From Allomeiothermus silvanus DSM 9946 (GTDB taxonomy: Bacteria; Deinococcota; Deinococci; Deinococcales; Thermaceae), in NCBI RefSeq assembly GCF_000092125.1, contig NC_014212.1, positions 1,136,001 to 1,200,000 of the forward strand: a stretch of 64,000 bases of DNA, read 5' to 3'. Position 1 is the stretch's first letter. Every line of letters begins with the position of its first letter. The notes below the pieces were generated by a model. The model was not told the origin of the DNA and did not search any database. It saw only the letters and a list, made by a program, of their open reading frames with translations. Both the position numbers and the translations under genes were made by a program. Positions 51,652-59,567 of the stretch are shown piece by piece.

Positions 51652-52896
51652 AAACCACCCCCGGAAGCCCCTGTCTTTAGACATGGGGAGGAAGGGGGTG
51701 GCGAGCGAAGCTCGCTGAATGGTCAAAAGCGTGATAAACTGAGTCAAGGTATGTCCCTCCTGTCCGTGCGTTGCAAACTGATACCCGACGCGAGTACGGC
51801 CGAGAAGCTGACCCGCACGGTGAACCAGTTCGCGAATGCCTGTAACTACACCCTCCAAGTCGCAAGGCGGGACAACCTGTGGAACAAGTTCGCCCTGCAA
51901 CGTGCGGTCTACCGGGAGCTTCGGGAGCGGTTCGGCCTCAGCGCCAACCTCGCGGTGCGGGCCATCGCTCGGGTGGGCAAGCGCAAAGGCCACAAAGTGG
52001 GCGGCTTCAAGGCTACCAGCGTGGACTACGACCAGCGCATCCTCTCGGTCAACCTGGACACCGAAGTGGTCAGCCTCTCCACCGTGGACGGGCGGGTGAA
52101 AGTCCCCATGCAGATTGCGGGGTATCAGCGCCACCTTTTGCGAACCGCCAAAAGCATCCAGGGCGGTCAACTGGTCAGGGGGCGGGACTCCTGGTACGTC
52201 CACCTGTGGTGCGAGTACGACGACCCGCCCGCCATGACCCCAAACGGCTTTCTCGGGGTTGACCTCGGCATCGTGAACATCGCCACCGATTCGGACGGAG
52301 AGACCTACTCCGGCTCCCACCTCAACTCGGTTCGCCACCGCCACCGGAGGCTCAGGAGGAAGTTGCAGAAGAAAGGCACCAAGGGGGCCAAGCGCCGCCT
52401 GAAGAAGCTCTCGGGCAAGGAGGCCCGCTTTTCCAACCATACAAACCACGCGCTCAGCAAGCGCATTGTCGCCAAGGCCCAACGCACCGGGAGGGGTATC
52501 GCCATCGAGGATTTGGGTGGCATCCGCGACCGGGTACGGCTCAGACGGCCTCAACGGGCGGCCTTGCATAGCTGGGCGTTCTTCGACCTGGGCCAGAAGC
52601 TTCGGTACAAGGCTGAACGGGCGGGAGTCGTTCTGGTCCAGGTTGACCCCCGCAACACTTCCCGCACCTGCCCGGCCTGCGGGCACTGCGAGAAGCTCAA
52701 CCGCGTTTCGCAGGCACAGTTCGTCTGTCGGTCGTGCGGCCTCGTTGGGCACGCAGACCACTTCGCAGCCGTGAACATTGCCGTTCGCGGCTGGGCCGCT
52801 GTAAACCGGCCATACCTGGGGGAAGCGGAGAGTGCTATCCGGCATAATCCTGTCCCTGGAAGCCCCCGGCTTTAGCCGTGGGGTGGTTTACGGCAA
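51652..52896 (+). mobile_element. TnpB-only (IS1341-type) IS200/IS605-like element
   Basis: About 1245 bp with ends set by restoring the interrupted frame (AIGSP then NKPGFEIG); they are uncertain by a few bases. The left flank ends TTCACC. Similar hairpins occur near both ends: CCCCTGTCTTTAGACATGGGG at 51668 and CCCCCGGCTTTAGCCGTGGGG at 52863, the latter containing the tnpB stop. There is no tnpA, so it needs transposase in trans. Confidence 0.7.
51751..52875 (+). CDS. tnpB: TnpB RNA-guided nuclease homologue (second lineage)
   Basis: 374 residues starting MSLLSVRCKLIPDASTAEKL. RuvC residues: Asp in FLGVDLGIVNIATDS, Glu in GIAIEDLGGIRDRV and Asp in LVGHADHFAAVNIAV. The zinc ribbon is CPACGHCEK...CRSCG. 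The sequence differs strongly from the TnpB at 35872. The frame is open from the interrupted phage gene, but ATG 51751 is the natural start. The TAG lies in the right-end hairpin, as in the other tnpB. Confidence 0.9.
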   Translation: MSLLSVRCKLIPDASTAEKLTRTVNQFANACNYTLQVARRDNLWNKFALQRAVYRELRERFGLSANLAVRAIARVGKRKGHKVGGFKATSVDYDQRILSVNLDTEVVSLSTVDGRVKVPMQIAGYQRHLLRTAKSIQGGQLVRGRDSWYVHLWCEYDDPPAMTPNGFLGVDLGIVNIATDSDGETYSGSHLNSVRHRHRRLRRKLQKKGTKGAKRRLKKLSGKEARFSNHTNHALSKRIVAKAQRTGRGIAIEDLGGIRDRVRLRRPQRAALHSWAFFDLGQKLRYKAERAGVVLVQVDPRNTSRTCPACGHCEKLNRVSQAQFVCRSCGLVGHADHFAAVNIAVRGWAAVNRPYLGEAESAIRHNPVPGSPRL

Positions 52897-52994
52897 AACA
52901 AACCGGGTTTCGAGATCGGCTATACTATACAGTGGGCAGATCAGGAGTTCGCAGAGATCGCGATCGAACTTGAGGACGTTTTCAGGAGGCTAGG

Positions 52995-53195
52995 ATGGCT
53001 GAGATAACCGAAAGGAAGCGCGAAAAGCAGACTGCCGCGGCTCGCCGTCTTGAGCGTTTCCGCAGCATGGGCATTGACGGGGCGGAAGCACGCATCTATG
53101 CCGGGTTGGGGGGGGGTCAATACCGCAGCGCGTCGGAAGGCCCGCGCCGATTCGAGCCGCCTACCCCCGAAGAACTCGCCACATACGAAGATTGA
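52995..53195 (+). CDS. Hypothetical small phage protein
   Basis: 66 residues, basic and helical at the start (MAEITERKREKQTAAARRLE), with an acidic end PTPEELATYED. The ATG overlaps the end of the zincin-like remnant in another frame and follows CAGGAGG. No family is recognised. It lies just before the second promoter-like motif. Confidence 0.5.
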   Translation: MAEITERKREKQTAAARRLERFRSMGIDGAEARIYAGLGGGQYRSASEGPRRFEPPTPEELATYED

Positions 53196-53218
53196 GTGTG
53201 CTATAGTTAACTCATACA
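53190..53218 (+). promoter_or_regulatory. Phage promoter-like motif, second copy
   Basis: GATTGA, six bases, TATAGT (53202-53207), five bases, CATACA, then the hairpin CCCC-TA-GGGG type sequence at 53221-53230. Spacing equals the copy at 46585. It precedes the protease-capsid genes, which need very high expression. Confidence 0.6.
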
Positions 53219-53859
53219 TCCCCCTAGGGGAAGGCCCACCGGGCACCTCGAGGGGGATTTTTCTTTGCCCATTCACTCTTTTACCCACCGCATCCCGCTA
53301 CAACTGCGGCAACTACGCCAGGGCGTCGTGCTGGTGCGGGCCAGCAACGACACGGTGGTGGATGAGTACGGTACCACCATCACCGTCGAAGCGCTGATGC
53401 GGGACTGGGTGCCGGCGTTTTTACAGCACCGCACCATCAGCCTGCAGCACAACCTGCCGGACCTGCGCGGCATCCAGGGCAAGCCCTTCGTGGGGCTGGC
53501 CCGTCGGGTGGACTTTGCTCCCCAGCTCGAGGTGGAGGTGGAGGTGCTCGACCCGGAGACCCAAGCCCTGATAGATGCGGGCCGGATCACCGGGGCCAGC
53601 CTGGAGTTCGTGCCCCTCGAGTCCCGCACCCAACGGGTAGGTGGCAAAGAGAGCGAGGTCTACTACCGGCTGGCGTCGGAACCGGAGCTCGCCGGGCTGA
53701 CCCTCACCGACCTCCCGGCGGTGCCGGGGGCGGAGGTCCTCGAGATTCGGGCCGAAGTCCTGGCCCCCTGGCAATTCGCGGTGGTGGACCCCGCGGTCTT
53801 CGAGGCCCGCAGCCTAGCCGACGCGACGCGGCTGATGTGGTTCCCCCACCACGACGCCC

Positions 53860-55018
53860 CAGGCTTTTATCACAACCCTCGGATTAGCCTCAGCAGAACT
53901 TTGGGATCAGCCGAGAACTTTCTAACCGAGCGCAACACCGGCCACCTTTTGAGATGCAGGAGGTTCAGGATCACATCCCGTAGGTACATCAGCCCCGCCG
54001 CCCCCTTGCGGCTGCGGGAGGCATCTTCTCCCAACACCGTGTCTCGTTTATGGTGTAAGCGATTCTCTACCTCCCAGTGTCCCCGCCACAGGGCATACAG
54101 CCGCTTGGCCGGGGCCTGTAGGCTGGTCAGGGCATAGGCGGTCTCCTCCCGTAGCTCCCCGCTATTCTTGCGCACCACCCGCCGTCGCATCCGCAAGGCC
54201 ATCCGCGAGCCCCGCCAGCCGCTCACCCCCTCCGGCAGGGGGAGCCCTTCCAGGTGCCATATCCAGACCTCTCCACCCCGAACCTGGTGCTGGATGTAGT
54301 GGTCGGTCGCCTGGTAGTTGGCAAAGGCCCACTGGATCAGTTCCTTGAGCTCTGCCTGGTTCCCTTTGACGCTGAACAGATACCCCCCTTTTGCTCCACC
54401 ACCACTGCCGCCAACTCCTGGGTGCACAAGGCCGCATCCCCCGTCAGTACCCAGTCCACCCCCAGCCCCTCCATGTGTACCACCAGTCCCTGCGCCGCCG
54501 CTGCCTCACCGTCGGCAATCGCCTGGCTCCCCAAGGAGAGCCCCAGCCCCTGAACCAACGCCGACAAAAAGACCAGCGCCTCTTCCCCTCGCCAAGCACA
54601 CCGGGTGCCCCGGAGGTGTTTACCGTCCACGGCTACGGGCAAGGGTTCATCGCCCTCCTTGCCCAGGGCCTTGAGTACCTCCCGAGCCCAGGATAGTAAG
54701 GCCTTTTGCAAGGGTTGTAGGTCCTTGCTCAAGGACCAAAAGAGGCGGTAGAGGGTGGCTTGCCCGGGTAGTTTGCGCTCACCCCGGCGGGTACGGATAT
54801 GGACCTCGTCCAGCAAGAAGCGTCGCTGGTCTTGCACCCACTGGCTGACGGCCAGGATATTGTGCCGTCCCGAGCCCACCGCCATCAAGCAGATCAGCAG
54901 CAGGTCTTGCCAGCGATGCTGGGTCTTCAGGTACTCGCGGGGATCGGGTATCTGGGCTAGGTATGGCAACGGAGAGGGAATGGAAGCAGTTTTCATATGG
55001 CTTTATGATAAAAGCCTG
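53860..55018 (-). mobile_element. ISAs1-family insertion sequence (1159 bp)
   Basis: Inverted ends CAGGCTTTTATCA and TGATAAAAGCCTG, with a 9-bp target repeat ACGACGCCC at 53851-53859 and 55019-55027. The long target repeat and transposase fit ISAs1. Confidence 0.9.
53870..54996 (-). pseudogene. ISAs1-family transposase with a frameshift at A4G6
   Basis: The N-terminal part starts MKTASIPSPLPYLAQIPDPR and includes HRWQDLLLICLMAVGSG, VAVDGKHLRGT and LTGDAALCTQELAAVVVEQKGG. The rest (YLFSVKGNQAELKELIQWAF ... LRDVILNLLHLKRW) is in the -1 frame. The change occurs at AAAAGGGGGG; one step back there would give the family sequence EQKGGYLFSVKGNQ. It may be a mutation or a programmed slip. Confidence 0.8.
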
Positions 55019-55203
55019 ACGACGCCCGCACGCACGCGGTGGACCCGGACCTGCTGAGGCAAGCCCTGGCTGATCTCGAGGCCGGGCGCTTCGAGGTATC
55101 CGCCGCCGCAACCCTATCCCGCGAGGAGGTGGCACGCCGCGCTCGAGCCCACCTGGAACGGCACACGGCCCTAGGCATCGGTATGCGTACTACGGAGGAA
55201 AAC

Positions 55204-56691
55204 ATGGAACAAACCCAATCCCAGGCTCCTACCCAGGAGCGCAGCCAGCAGGTTGACCTCAACATCAACCTGGACTTTCGCACCCCCGCCGAGCGCGCCG
55301 CCGGCGTGGCCGAGACCCCCGCCGAGCGCGCCGCCCGTGAGCAGCGCGAGCGCCAGCAGCCCACCGCCCCCAACCCCGCCGAGCGCTGGCTTCAGGCCCG
55401 CTCCGCCCAACTCGAGGCCGAGGGCACCCCGTCAGCCCAGGCCGAGGCCCAGGCCCGGCAGGAGCTCGAGCAAAACCCCGAGCTGGCCCAGCGGCTGGCC
55501 GAGGCGGGCCGTGAGCCCACCGTCGAGGAGCGCGCCGCCCGCGCGGCCGCTCAGGCCGTGACCGAGGCCCTGTCCCGCCTGCCCGAGCCCCCGTTGGCGC
55601 TGGTTACCGACGGCGGCATCTCGGTGCGCTCGCGGCGCCCCACCAGCGATGAGCTGCTGTCCGAGATTTTCGCCCGTTCGGTAATCCCTCAACTGCAGCG
55701 TCGCCAGCCTACCCCCACCGAGCGGCAGGAAATTGACAACATCCTGCGCCGCAACGGGCTCGACGTGCGCGCCATCACCGTTGAGGCCAACGGCACCGTG
55801 ATCTACAACGAGCTGGCCCGGCAGTTCGTGGTGCGCCCGGAGCCCGATATCATCGCGCGTAACCACTGGGCCAGTGTGCCGATGGGCGGGACCAACAAGC
55901 GCACCTTCCCCCGCTTCGACCGCGGCGGCATCTCCCACACCTGGGGGCGCACCTCCACCACCGCCATTACCGAGAGCGACCCCACCCTGGACACGTTCGA
56001 GGTCGAGGTCACCGAACTCAACTCCAAGGTGCCCGTGCCCGATAGTTTTTCCTTGTTCAACGCCCAGGGGCCCAGCTTCATCCAGCGCGTGCTGCTCCCG
56101 GCCATGCGAGGAGCGGCCCAGTACGAGGAGGACCGCGCCTTTTTCCTCTCCAACGGGGTGAGCCCTAACCCCACCAAGATCATCGGCCTGCGCAACAAGA
56201 CCGGCGTGACCGTGGTGGCTTCCTCGGCCAACGGCGACGCCTTCACCCAAGACATCCTCACCAGCCTGCTGCGGGCCATGCCCGTGCGCTACCGCAATGA
56301 CACCAGCCGCCTGGCCTACTACTTGCCGGTAGCCCTGGCCGATGACTACGGCGACATCCTGGCCGCCCGGCAGACCTCTGGAGGCGATACCTGGCTGCAG
56401 CGCTTCGCCAATCAGCCGGGGCCCATGCCTATCGGGGTCCACCGCGGCATCCCCATCTACTCCGTCTCCCATTTGCCCACCAACGAGACCCAGGGCACCA
56501 GCAGCAACGCCGCTACCATCTACCTGGTGCACCGCGACATCCCGGTGATCGGGGACGCGCTATCCATTCGCATCGAGCCCTATCGCCGGGAAAACTTCAT
56601 CGACGTGCTGCAGCTGCAAGGGTTCGTGGGGCTGGGGTACCAGTGGCCGGACGCTATCGTGCGCCGCTCCGGTGTGCTGCCCAAGGTTTAG
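55204..56691 (+). CDS. Major capsid protein (HK97 fold) with N-terminal scaffold-like region
   Basis: 495 residues from ATG 55204, five bases after GGAGG. Residues 1-170 are rich in Glu, Gln, Ala and Pro with repeated PAERAA motifs, like the delta/scaffold domain removed by the protease. The shell part starts near TDGGISVRSRRPTSDELLSE and contains ANGTVIYNELARQFVVRPEP, WASVPMGGTNKRTFPRFDRG and IPIYSVSHLPTNETQG. The start is in frame with the protease gene upstream. Expression probably remains possible despite the insertion. Confidence 0.85.
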   Translation: MEQTQSQAPTQERSQQVDLNINLDFRTPAERAAGVAETPAERAAREQRERQQPTAPNPAERWLQARSAQLEAEGTPSAQAEAQARQELEQNPELAQRLAEAGREPTVEERAARAAAQAVTEALSRLPEPPLALVTDGGISVRSRRPTSDELLSEIFARSVIPQLQRRQPTPTERQEIDNILRRNGLDVRAITVEANGTVIYNELARQFVVRPEPDIIARNHWASVPMGGTNKRTFPRFDRGGISHTWGRTSTTAITESDPTLDTFEVEVTELNSKVPVPDSFSLFNAQGPSFIQRVLLPAMRGAAQYEEDRAFFLSNGVSPNPTKIIGLRNKTGVTVVASSANGDAFTQDILTSLLRAMPVRYRNDTSRLAYYLPVALADDYGDILAARQTSGGDTWLQRFANQPGPMPIGVHRGIPIYSVSHLPTNETQGTSSNAATIYLVHRDIPVIGDALSIRIEPYRRENFIDVLQLQGFVGLGYQWPDAIVRRSGVLPKV

Positions 56692-56701
56692 GAGGTAGCG
56701 C

Positions 56702-56935
56702 ATGGCTAAAAAGAACGAGAGTGCCGCCGAAAACCTCGAGTCTACCCCAGCCCCCACTGGGCTGGTGCCGGTGCGGCTCAAGCCGGATTCGCCGTATGGC
56801 CGGGTGGTGGTGGGTACCGTCGTGGTCGAGCGCTCTAAGTCGCCGGGCGCCGACTGGCCGCTGATTCCGGCGGAGGAACTCGAGCGCCTGGCCGAGGAGT
56901 ACGGCCTCGAGGCCGTACCCATAGACGAGGAGTAG
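56702..56935 (+). CDS. Small hypothetical head protein
   Basis: 77 residues following AGGAGG. It contains GLVPVRLKPDSPYGRVVVGTVVVERS, a beta-rich core, then an acidic helix ELERLAEEYGLEAVPIDEE. Its place between capsid and connector suggests a head accessory or decoration protein, but no family is recognised. Confidence 0.6.
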   Translation: MAKKNESAAENLESTPAPTGLVPVRLKPDSPYGRVVVGTVVVERSKSPGADWPLIPAEELERLAEEYGLEAVPIDEE

Positions 56936-56936
56936 C

Positions 56937-57491
56937 GTGGGCTGGCTCGCCCCATACGCCGACGACCTGCTACGCCTGGCAGGCTACCCTTCCCCCCACC
57001 CCCTGGCGGGGGATGCGCTGACCTATGCCGAGCAGGCCATCGAAAGCTACACCCGCCGGGTGTGGGGCTCGAGCCAGCCCTTTACCCAGCGTGTGTTTAC
57101 CACGGCCAAATCCTACGCCCTGCCCCTGCCCCCAGATGCTACCAGCGTCGCCACCGTCAACGGCAGCCCAGCTCCGACTGGGGTCACCTGGAGCATTACC
57201 GCGCTGGGGCTCGAGGCCACCGACGCCGAGGGCCGACCGGTGGCCTGGGCTCCCGGCGTGTGGACGGTGGCCGGGCAGCGCGGCAGCGCAGCCATCCCCC
57301 AGGGAGTGCTCAAAGCCGCCAGCCTGCTGATCAATGCCTATTTGAGTCTTTCCGACGCCCAGCGCAGCCAGATGGCCAACGCCAGCCGGGGCGACCTGAG
57401 CTACTCGATGCGCTATGCCCAGCTGAGCGTGCCCGAGGCCGAGACCTATTTGGCTCCTTACGCCAACCGCATCGCCGGGGGGCTGTTGTGA
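56937..57491 (+). CDS. Head-tail connector (gp6/DUF3168-neighbour type)
   Basis: 184 residues from GTG 56937. The start LAPYADDLLRLAGYPSPHPLAGDALTYAEQAIESYTRR resembles the helical beginning of head-tail connector complex proteins that dock below the portal. The middle is beta-rich (VATVNGSPAPTGVTWSIT) and the end helical. It overlaps the next gene by four bases. Confidence 0.6.
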   Translation: MGWLAPYADDLLRLAGYPSPHPLAGDALTYAEQAIESYTRRVWGSSQPFTQRVFTTAKSYALPLPPDATSVATVNGSPAPTGVTWSITALGLEATDAEGRPVAWAPGVWTVAGQRGSAAIPQGVLKAASLLINAYLSLSDAQRSQMANASRGDLSYSMRYAQLSVPEAETYLAPYANRIAGGLL

Positions 57492-57814
57492 ACAACGTGA
57501 TCGCCAAAATCTACAACACCAAGCAGCGCCTCGAGGCGGGCTTCCTCACCGACGAGACGGGCAGCCTGCTGCTCGAGCAGCCCGCCCAGCTTTCGAGCCC
57601 CACCCGCCCCTGGGAGCGTGCAGCTGCGCTGGAGGGCGTTTTCTCGGCCACGCTCTACGTGCAAAGCGCCGAGGATCTGACCCAATCCGACCTCGCCGTC
57701 ACCGAGGAGCCGATTAGCGGACAAACGCGGCAGTGGCGCGTGCTCAGCCACGCCAACAGCGGCCCCGAGTGGCGCTTGGAGCTATCCAGCCGGGAGGTGC
57801 GCCGTGGCCCTTGA
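57488..57814 (+). CDS. Putative head closure protein
   Basis: 108 residues from a GTG overlapping the previous TGA (MNNVIAKIYNTKQRLEAGFL). It is short and beta-rich (ALEGVFSATLYVQSAEDL, QWRVLSHAN). Size and order fit the stopper/head-closure position between connector and tail terminator. Assigned mainly from position. Confidence 0.5.
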   Translation: MNNVIAKIYNTKQRLEAGFLTDETGSLLLEQPAQLSSPTRPWERAAALEGVFSATLYVQSAEDLTQSDLAVTEEPISGQTRQWRVLSHANSGPEWRLELSSREVRRGP

Positions 57815-58343
57815 TCCCAGCGTTCGGGCCAAGTTGCGCCGCAAGCTCACCGCAGGGCTGGCGGGCGTGGCCGTGGCGCTGACCAACGAGGCCAAGGTGC
57901 GGGCCACCCGCCACGTGGACACCGGGGAGCGCCGTAACTCCATCGCCCACGCCGTGCTGCCCAACGGCTCGGTGATCTGGGGCCTGCCGGGCAACGCCAA
58001 GAACGCCGCGCTCGAGCTGGGCTTCCGCCCCCACTGGGTGCCAGCCGGATATATCGGAGTATGGATGCGGCGGCATGGATTGACGCGCGGCAAGCTAACC
58101 CGCCGAGCCGCAGGGCTCTACGTGGGCGGGCCGGGCTCGAGGCTCGACAGCGGACCCGGTGGGGCCAGCGGCACCCGCCGGATCGGCAACAAGAACGTCT
58201 TTGGGCGCTGGCGCACGCGGGGCGAGGTTAGCCGCTACCTCGCGCCGGGGAAAGTAGGCCACAGCGTACTGCGCCACACCGTTGCTACTCGCCTGCGGGT
58301 GGTTGCGCCTGCTGCGTTTATCAGGGGGTACCAGCGTGGCTAG
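57804..58343 (+). CDS. HK97 gp10-like neck protein
   Basis: 179 residues from GTG 57804, overlapping the previous gene by eleven bases. Features typical of gp10-like proteins are HVDTGERRNSIAHAV, LELGFRPHWVPAGY and AAFIRGYQRG at the end. Basic throughout. Probable tail-attachment or neck protein. Confidence 0.7.
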   Translation: MALDPSVRAKLRRKLTAGLAGVAVALTNEAKVRATRHVDTGERRNSIAHAVLPNGSVIWGLPGNAKNAALELGFRPHWVPAGYIGVWMRRHGLTRGKLTRRAAGLYVGGPGSRLDSGPGGASGTRRIGNKNVFGRWRTRGEVSRYLAPGKVGHSVLRHTVATRLRVVAPAAFIRGYQRG

Positions 58344-58770
58344 CTTGCAAGCCGCCGCGTTGCGGCAGTTCTACGCCGCCCTCGAGACCTACCCCCCGCT
58401 GGTGGCCCTCACCGGCCACGTCCCCGGCGCGACCAGTCTGGGGGCGGGCGCTCGGATTATTGGCGACTCGGTGCGGTTGCGGCCCCATCCCATCCCCGGC
58501 GTGGTGCTCGGGCTGGGGAACCGCAACCAGGGGGGCAAGGCCACGACACACGAGGCTCTGCGGGATTGGGAGATCAGCCTGCTCGTTTGGGCTGAGGACG
58601 TATTCCAGGCCGCGGAGATCGCCGAAGCGGTCGAGGACTTCTGCTCCCTGGCCCGTTGGGAGACTGGCCCGGTGCGCCAGGCGCAGTGGGTCTCGAGCCA
58701 GCAAATGGAGCTTTCTCAGGACCAGGAGTATATCAGCGTGCTGATCACGGTGCGCTTACGCATCGCATAG
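58336..58770 (+). CDS. Tail terminator/completion protein
   Basis: 144 residues from GTG 58336, overlapping the previous gene by eight bases. It has an N-terminal helix (LRQFYAALETYPPLVALTG), then alternating strands (SVRLRPHPIPGVVLGLGNR, DWEISLLVWAEDV) and the final YISVLITVRLRIA. This is the usual shape and place of tail terminators that cap the tube. Confidence 0.6.
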   Translation: MASLQAAALRQFYAALETYPPLVALTGHVPGATSLGAGARIIGDSVRLRPHPIPGVVLGLGNRNQGGKATTHEALRDWEISLLVWAEDVFQAAEIAEAVEDFCSLARWETGPVRQAQWVSSQQMELSQDQEYISVLITVRLRIA

Positions 58771-58778
58771 GAGGACAC

Positions 58779-59567
58779 ATGGGACGTTCGGCGGTAGACA
58801 CCAACAAAATCGGCTTTTCGGCGGGGGCCCGTATGTTCGAGGGCCCGGTAGGGGCCACCGAGGCCTCCCTGCGCCCGTTGGGGCTACTGGGGGCGGACGC
58901 CACGCTCAACATCGGCCAGACCACCAAGCAGAAGCAGGACCGGGCCCCGCTGGTAGTAGTCAAGCAGGCCATCAACCAGCAGTCGGCGCAGATTCAGGTA
59001 GTGCTCCACGAGATCACCCAGGATAACCTGCGCCTGGCGTTCGGCCTGCAGGACTCGGACCTCACCGCCCTGGCCGGGGGCGACGTGGTGGTGACCGACG
59101 AGCAGGTGGTGCTCGATGCGAACGGGAACGGGGTGCTGGCCAATCCGGTCAAGACGGGCAACGTGCCGGTGGTGACCAACGTGGGCGGCACCACCACCTA
59201 CGTGGCCGGGACCGATTACATCTTTATCCCCCGCGACCAGTTCGGGCGCAGCGTGATCTACCGGCTTTCGACCGGCGCGATCCCCAACGGGGCCACGCTC
59301 GAGGTGGATTACACCTGGACCCGCACCGCGCGGGTGGAGTTCCCCATCGGCTCGCGTACTACCGTAGTCGAGCGCAAAATCAAGCTCGAGGAGGAATACA
59401 GCGACGGGCGCAAGCTGGTGGCGGTCTTCTATCGCGCCGTCTTGAGCATCAACGGCAACATCACCGTCAACACTGACGGCGAGAACGGCATGAGCGTGCC
59501 GGTCACGGTGGATGGGCTCTACGACCCCACCCAGAACAAGATCGTCTCGATTTACCTGGAGGGCTAG
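58779..59567 (+). CDS. Major tail tube protein
   Basis: 262 residues, ATG six bases after AGGAGG. Mainly beta: DTNKIGFSAGARMFEGPVG, ADATLNIGQTTKQKQDRAPL, TTTYVAGTDYIFIPRD and the C-terminal MSVPVTVDGLYDPTQNKIVSIYLEG. Size and position directly before the tail chaperone pair identify it as the tube protein. Its TAG overlaps the next start. Confidence 0.75.
   Translation: MGRSAVDTNKIGFSAGARMFEGPVGATEASLRPLGLLGADATLNIGQTTKQKQDRAPLVVVKQAINQQSAQIQVVLHEITQDNLRLAFGLQDSDLTALAGGDVVVTDEQVVLDANGNGVLANPVKTGNVPVVTNVGGTTTYVAGTDYIFIPRDQFGRSVIYRLSTGAIPNGATLEVDYTWTRTARVEFPIGSRTTVVERKIKLEEEYSDGRKLVAVFYRAVLSINGNITVNTDGENGMSVPVTVDGLYDPTQNKIVSIYLEG

Larger units (their letters stand above)
51082..53007 (+). pseudogene. 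Zincin-like domain, in frame with MuF after an amber codon, split by a TnpB element
   Basis: From 51082 the frame is open without a good start codon: VPVGSPWRSFLRLPRKKLLEI ... VVEEAAAIASKVHGLQ. It holds a metallopeptidase-like helix LLAVLEEFGHMIDHQAF, where the family norm would be HEFGH, so the first zinc ligand is Glu instead of His. DEIFARSYRQFIAVYSGD is also typical of MuF-linked zincins. The TnpB element enters at about 51651. The reading frame resumes as NKPGFEIGYTIQWADQEFAEI and ends at 53007. Likely non-functional, or once made by amber read-through. Confidence 0.6.
53265..55203 (+). pseudogene. Head maturation protease (XkdF/HK97-type), split by an ISAs1 element
   Basis: Starts at TTG behind GAGGGGGAT. 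The domain contains VDEYGTTITVEALMRDWVPAF, His in TISLQHNLPDLRG and Ser in TGASLEFVPLE, as in phage prohead proteases. The ISAs1 element entered after PHHDA; removing it and one ACGACGCCC repeat gives PHHDARTHAVDPDLLRQALAD in frame. The restored frame has no stop before the capsid sequence, so protease, scaffold-like linker and capsid were one frame of about 752 codons with an internal start for the capsid. Confidence 0.8.

Noticed and set aside
51646-52845. 399-codon minus-strand frame opposite the second tnpB
   Set aside because: Antisense shadow; the plus strand shows complete TnpB motifs.
52919-52930. TATACTATAC as a phage promoter
   Set aside because: It lies within the coding end of the split zincin-like gene and lacks the GATTGA and CATACA parts of the phage motif.
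55432-56532. 366-codon minus-strand frame opposite the capsid gene
   Set aside because: Antisense shadow with biased Gly/His/Val composition.
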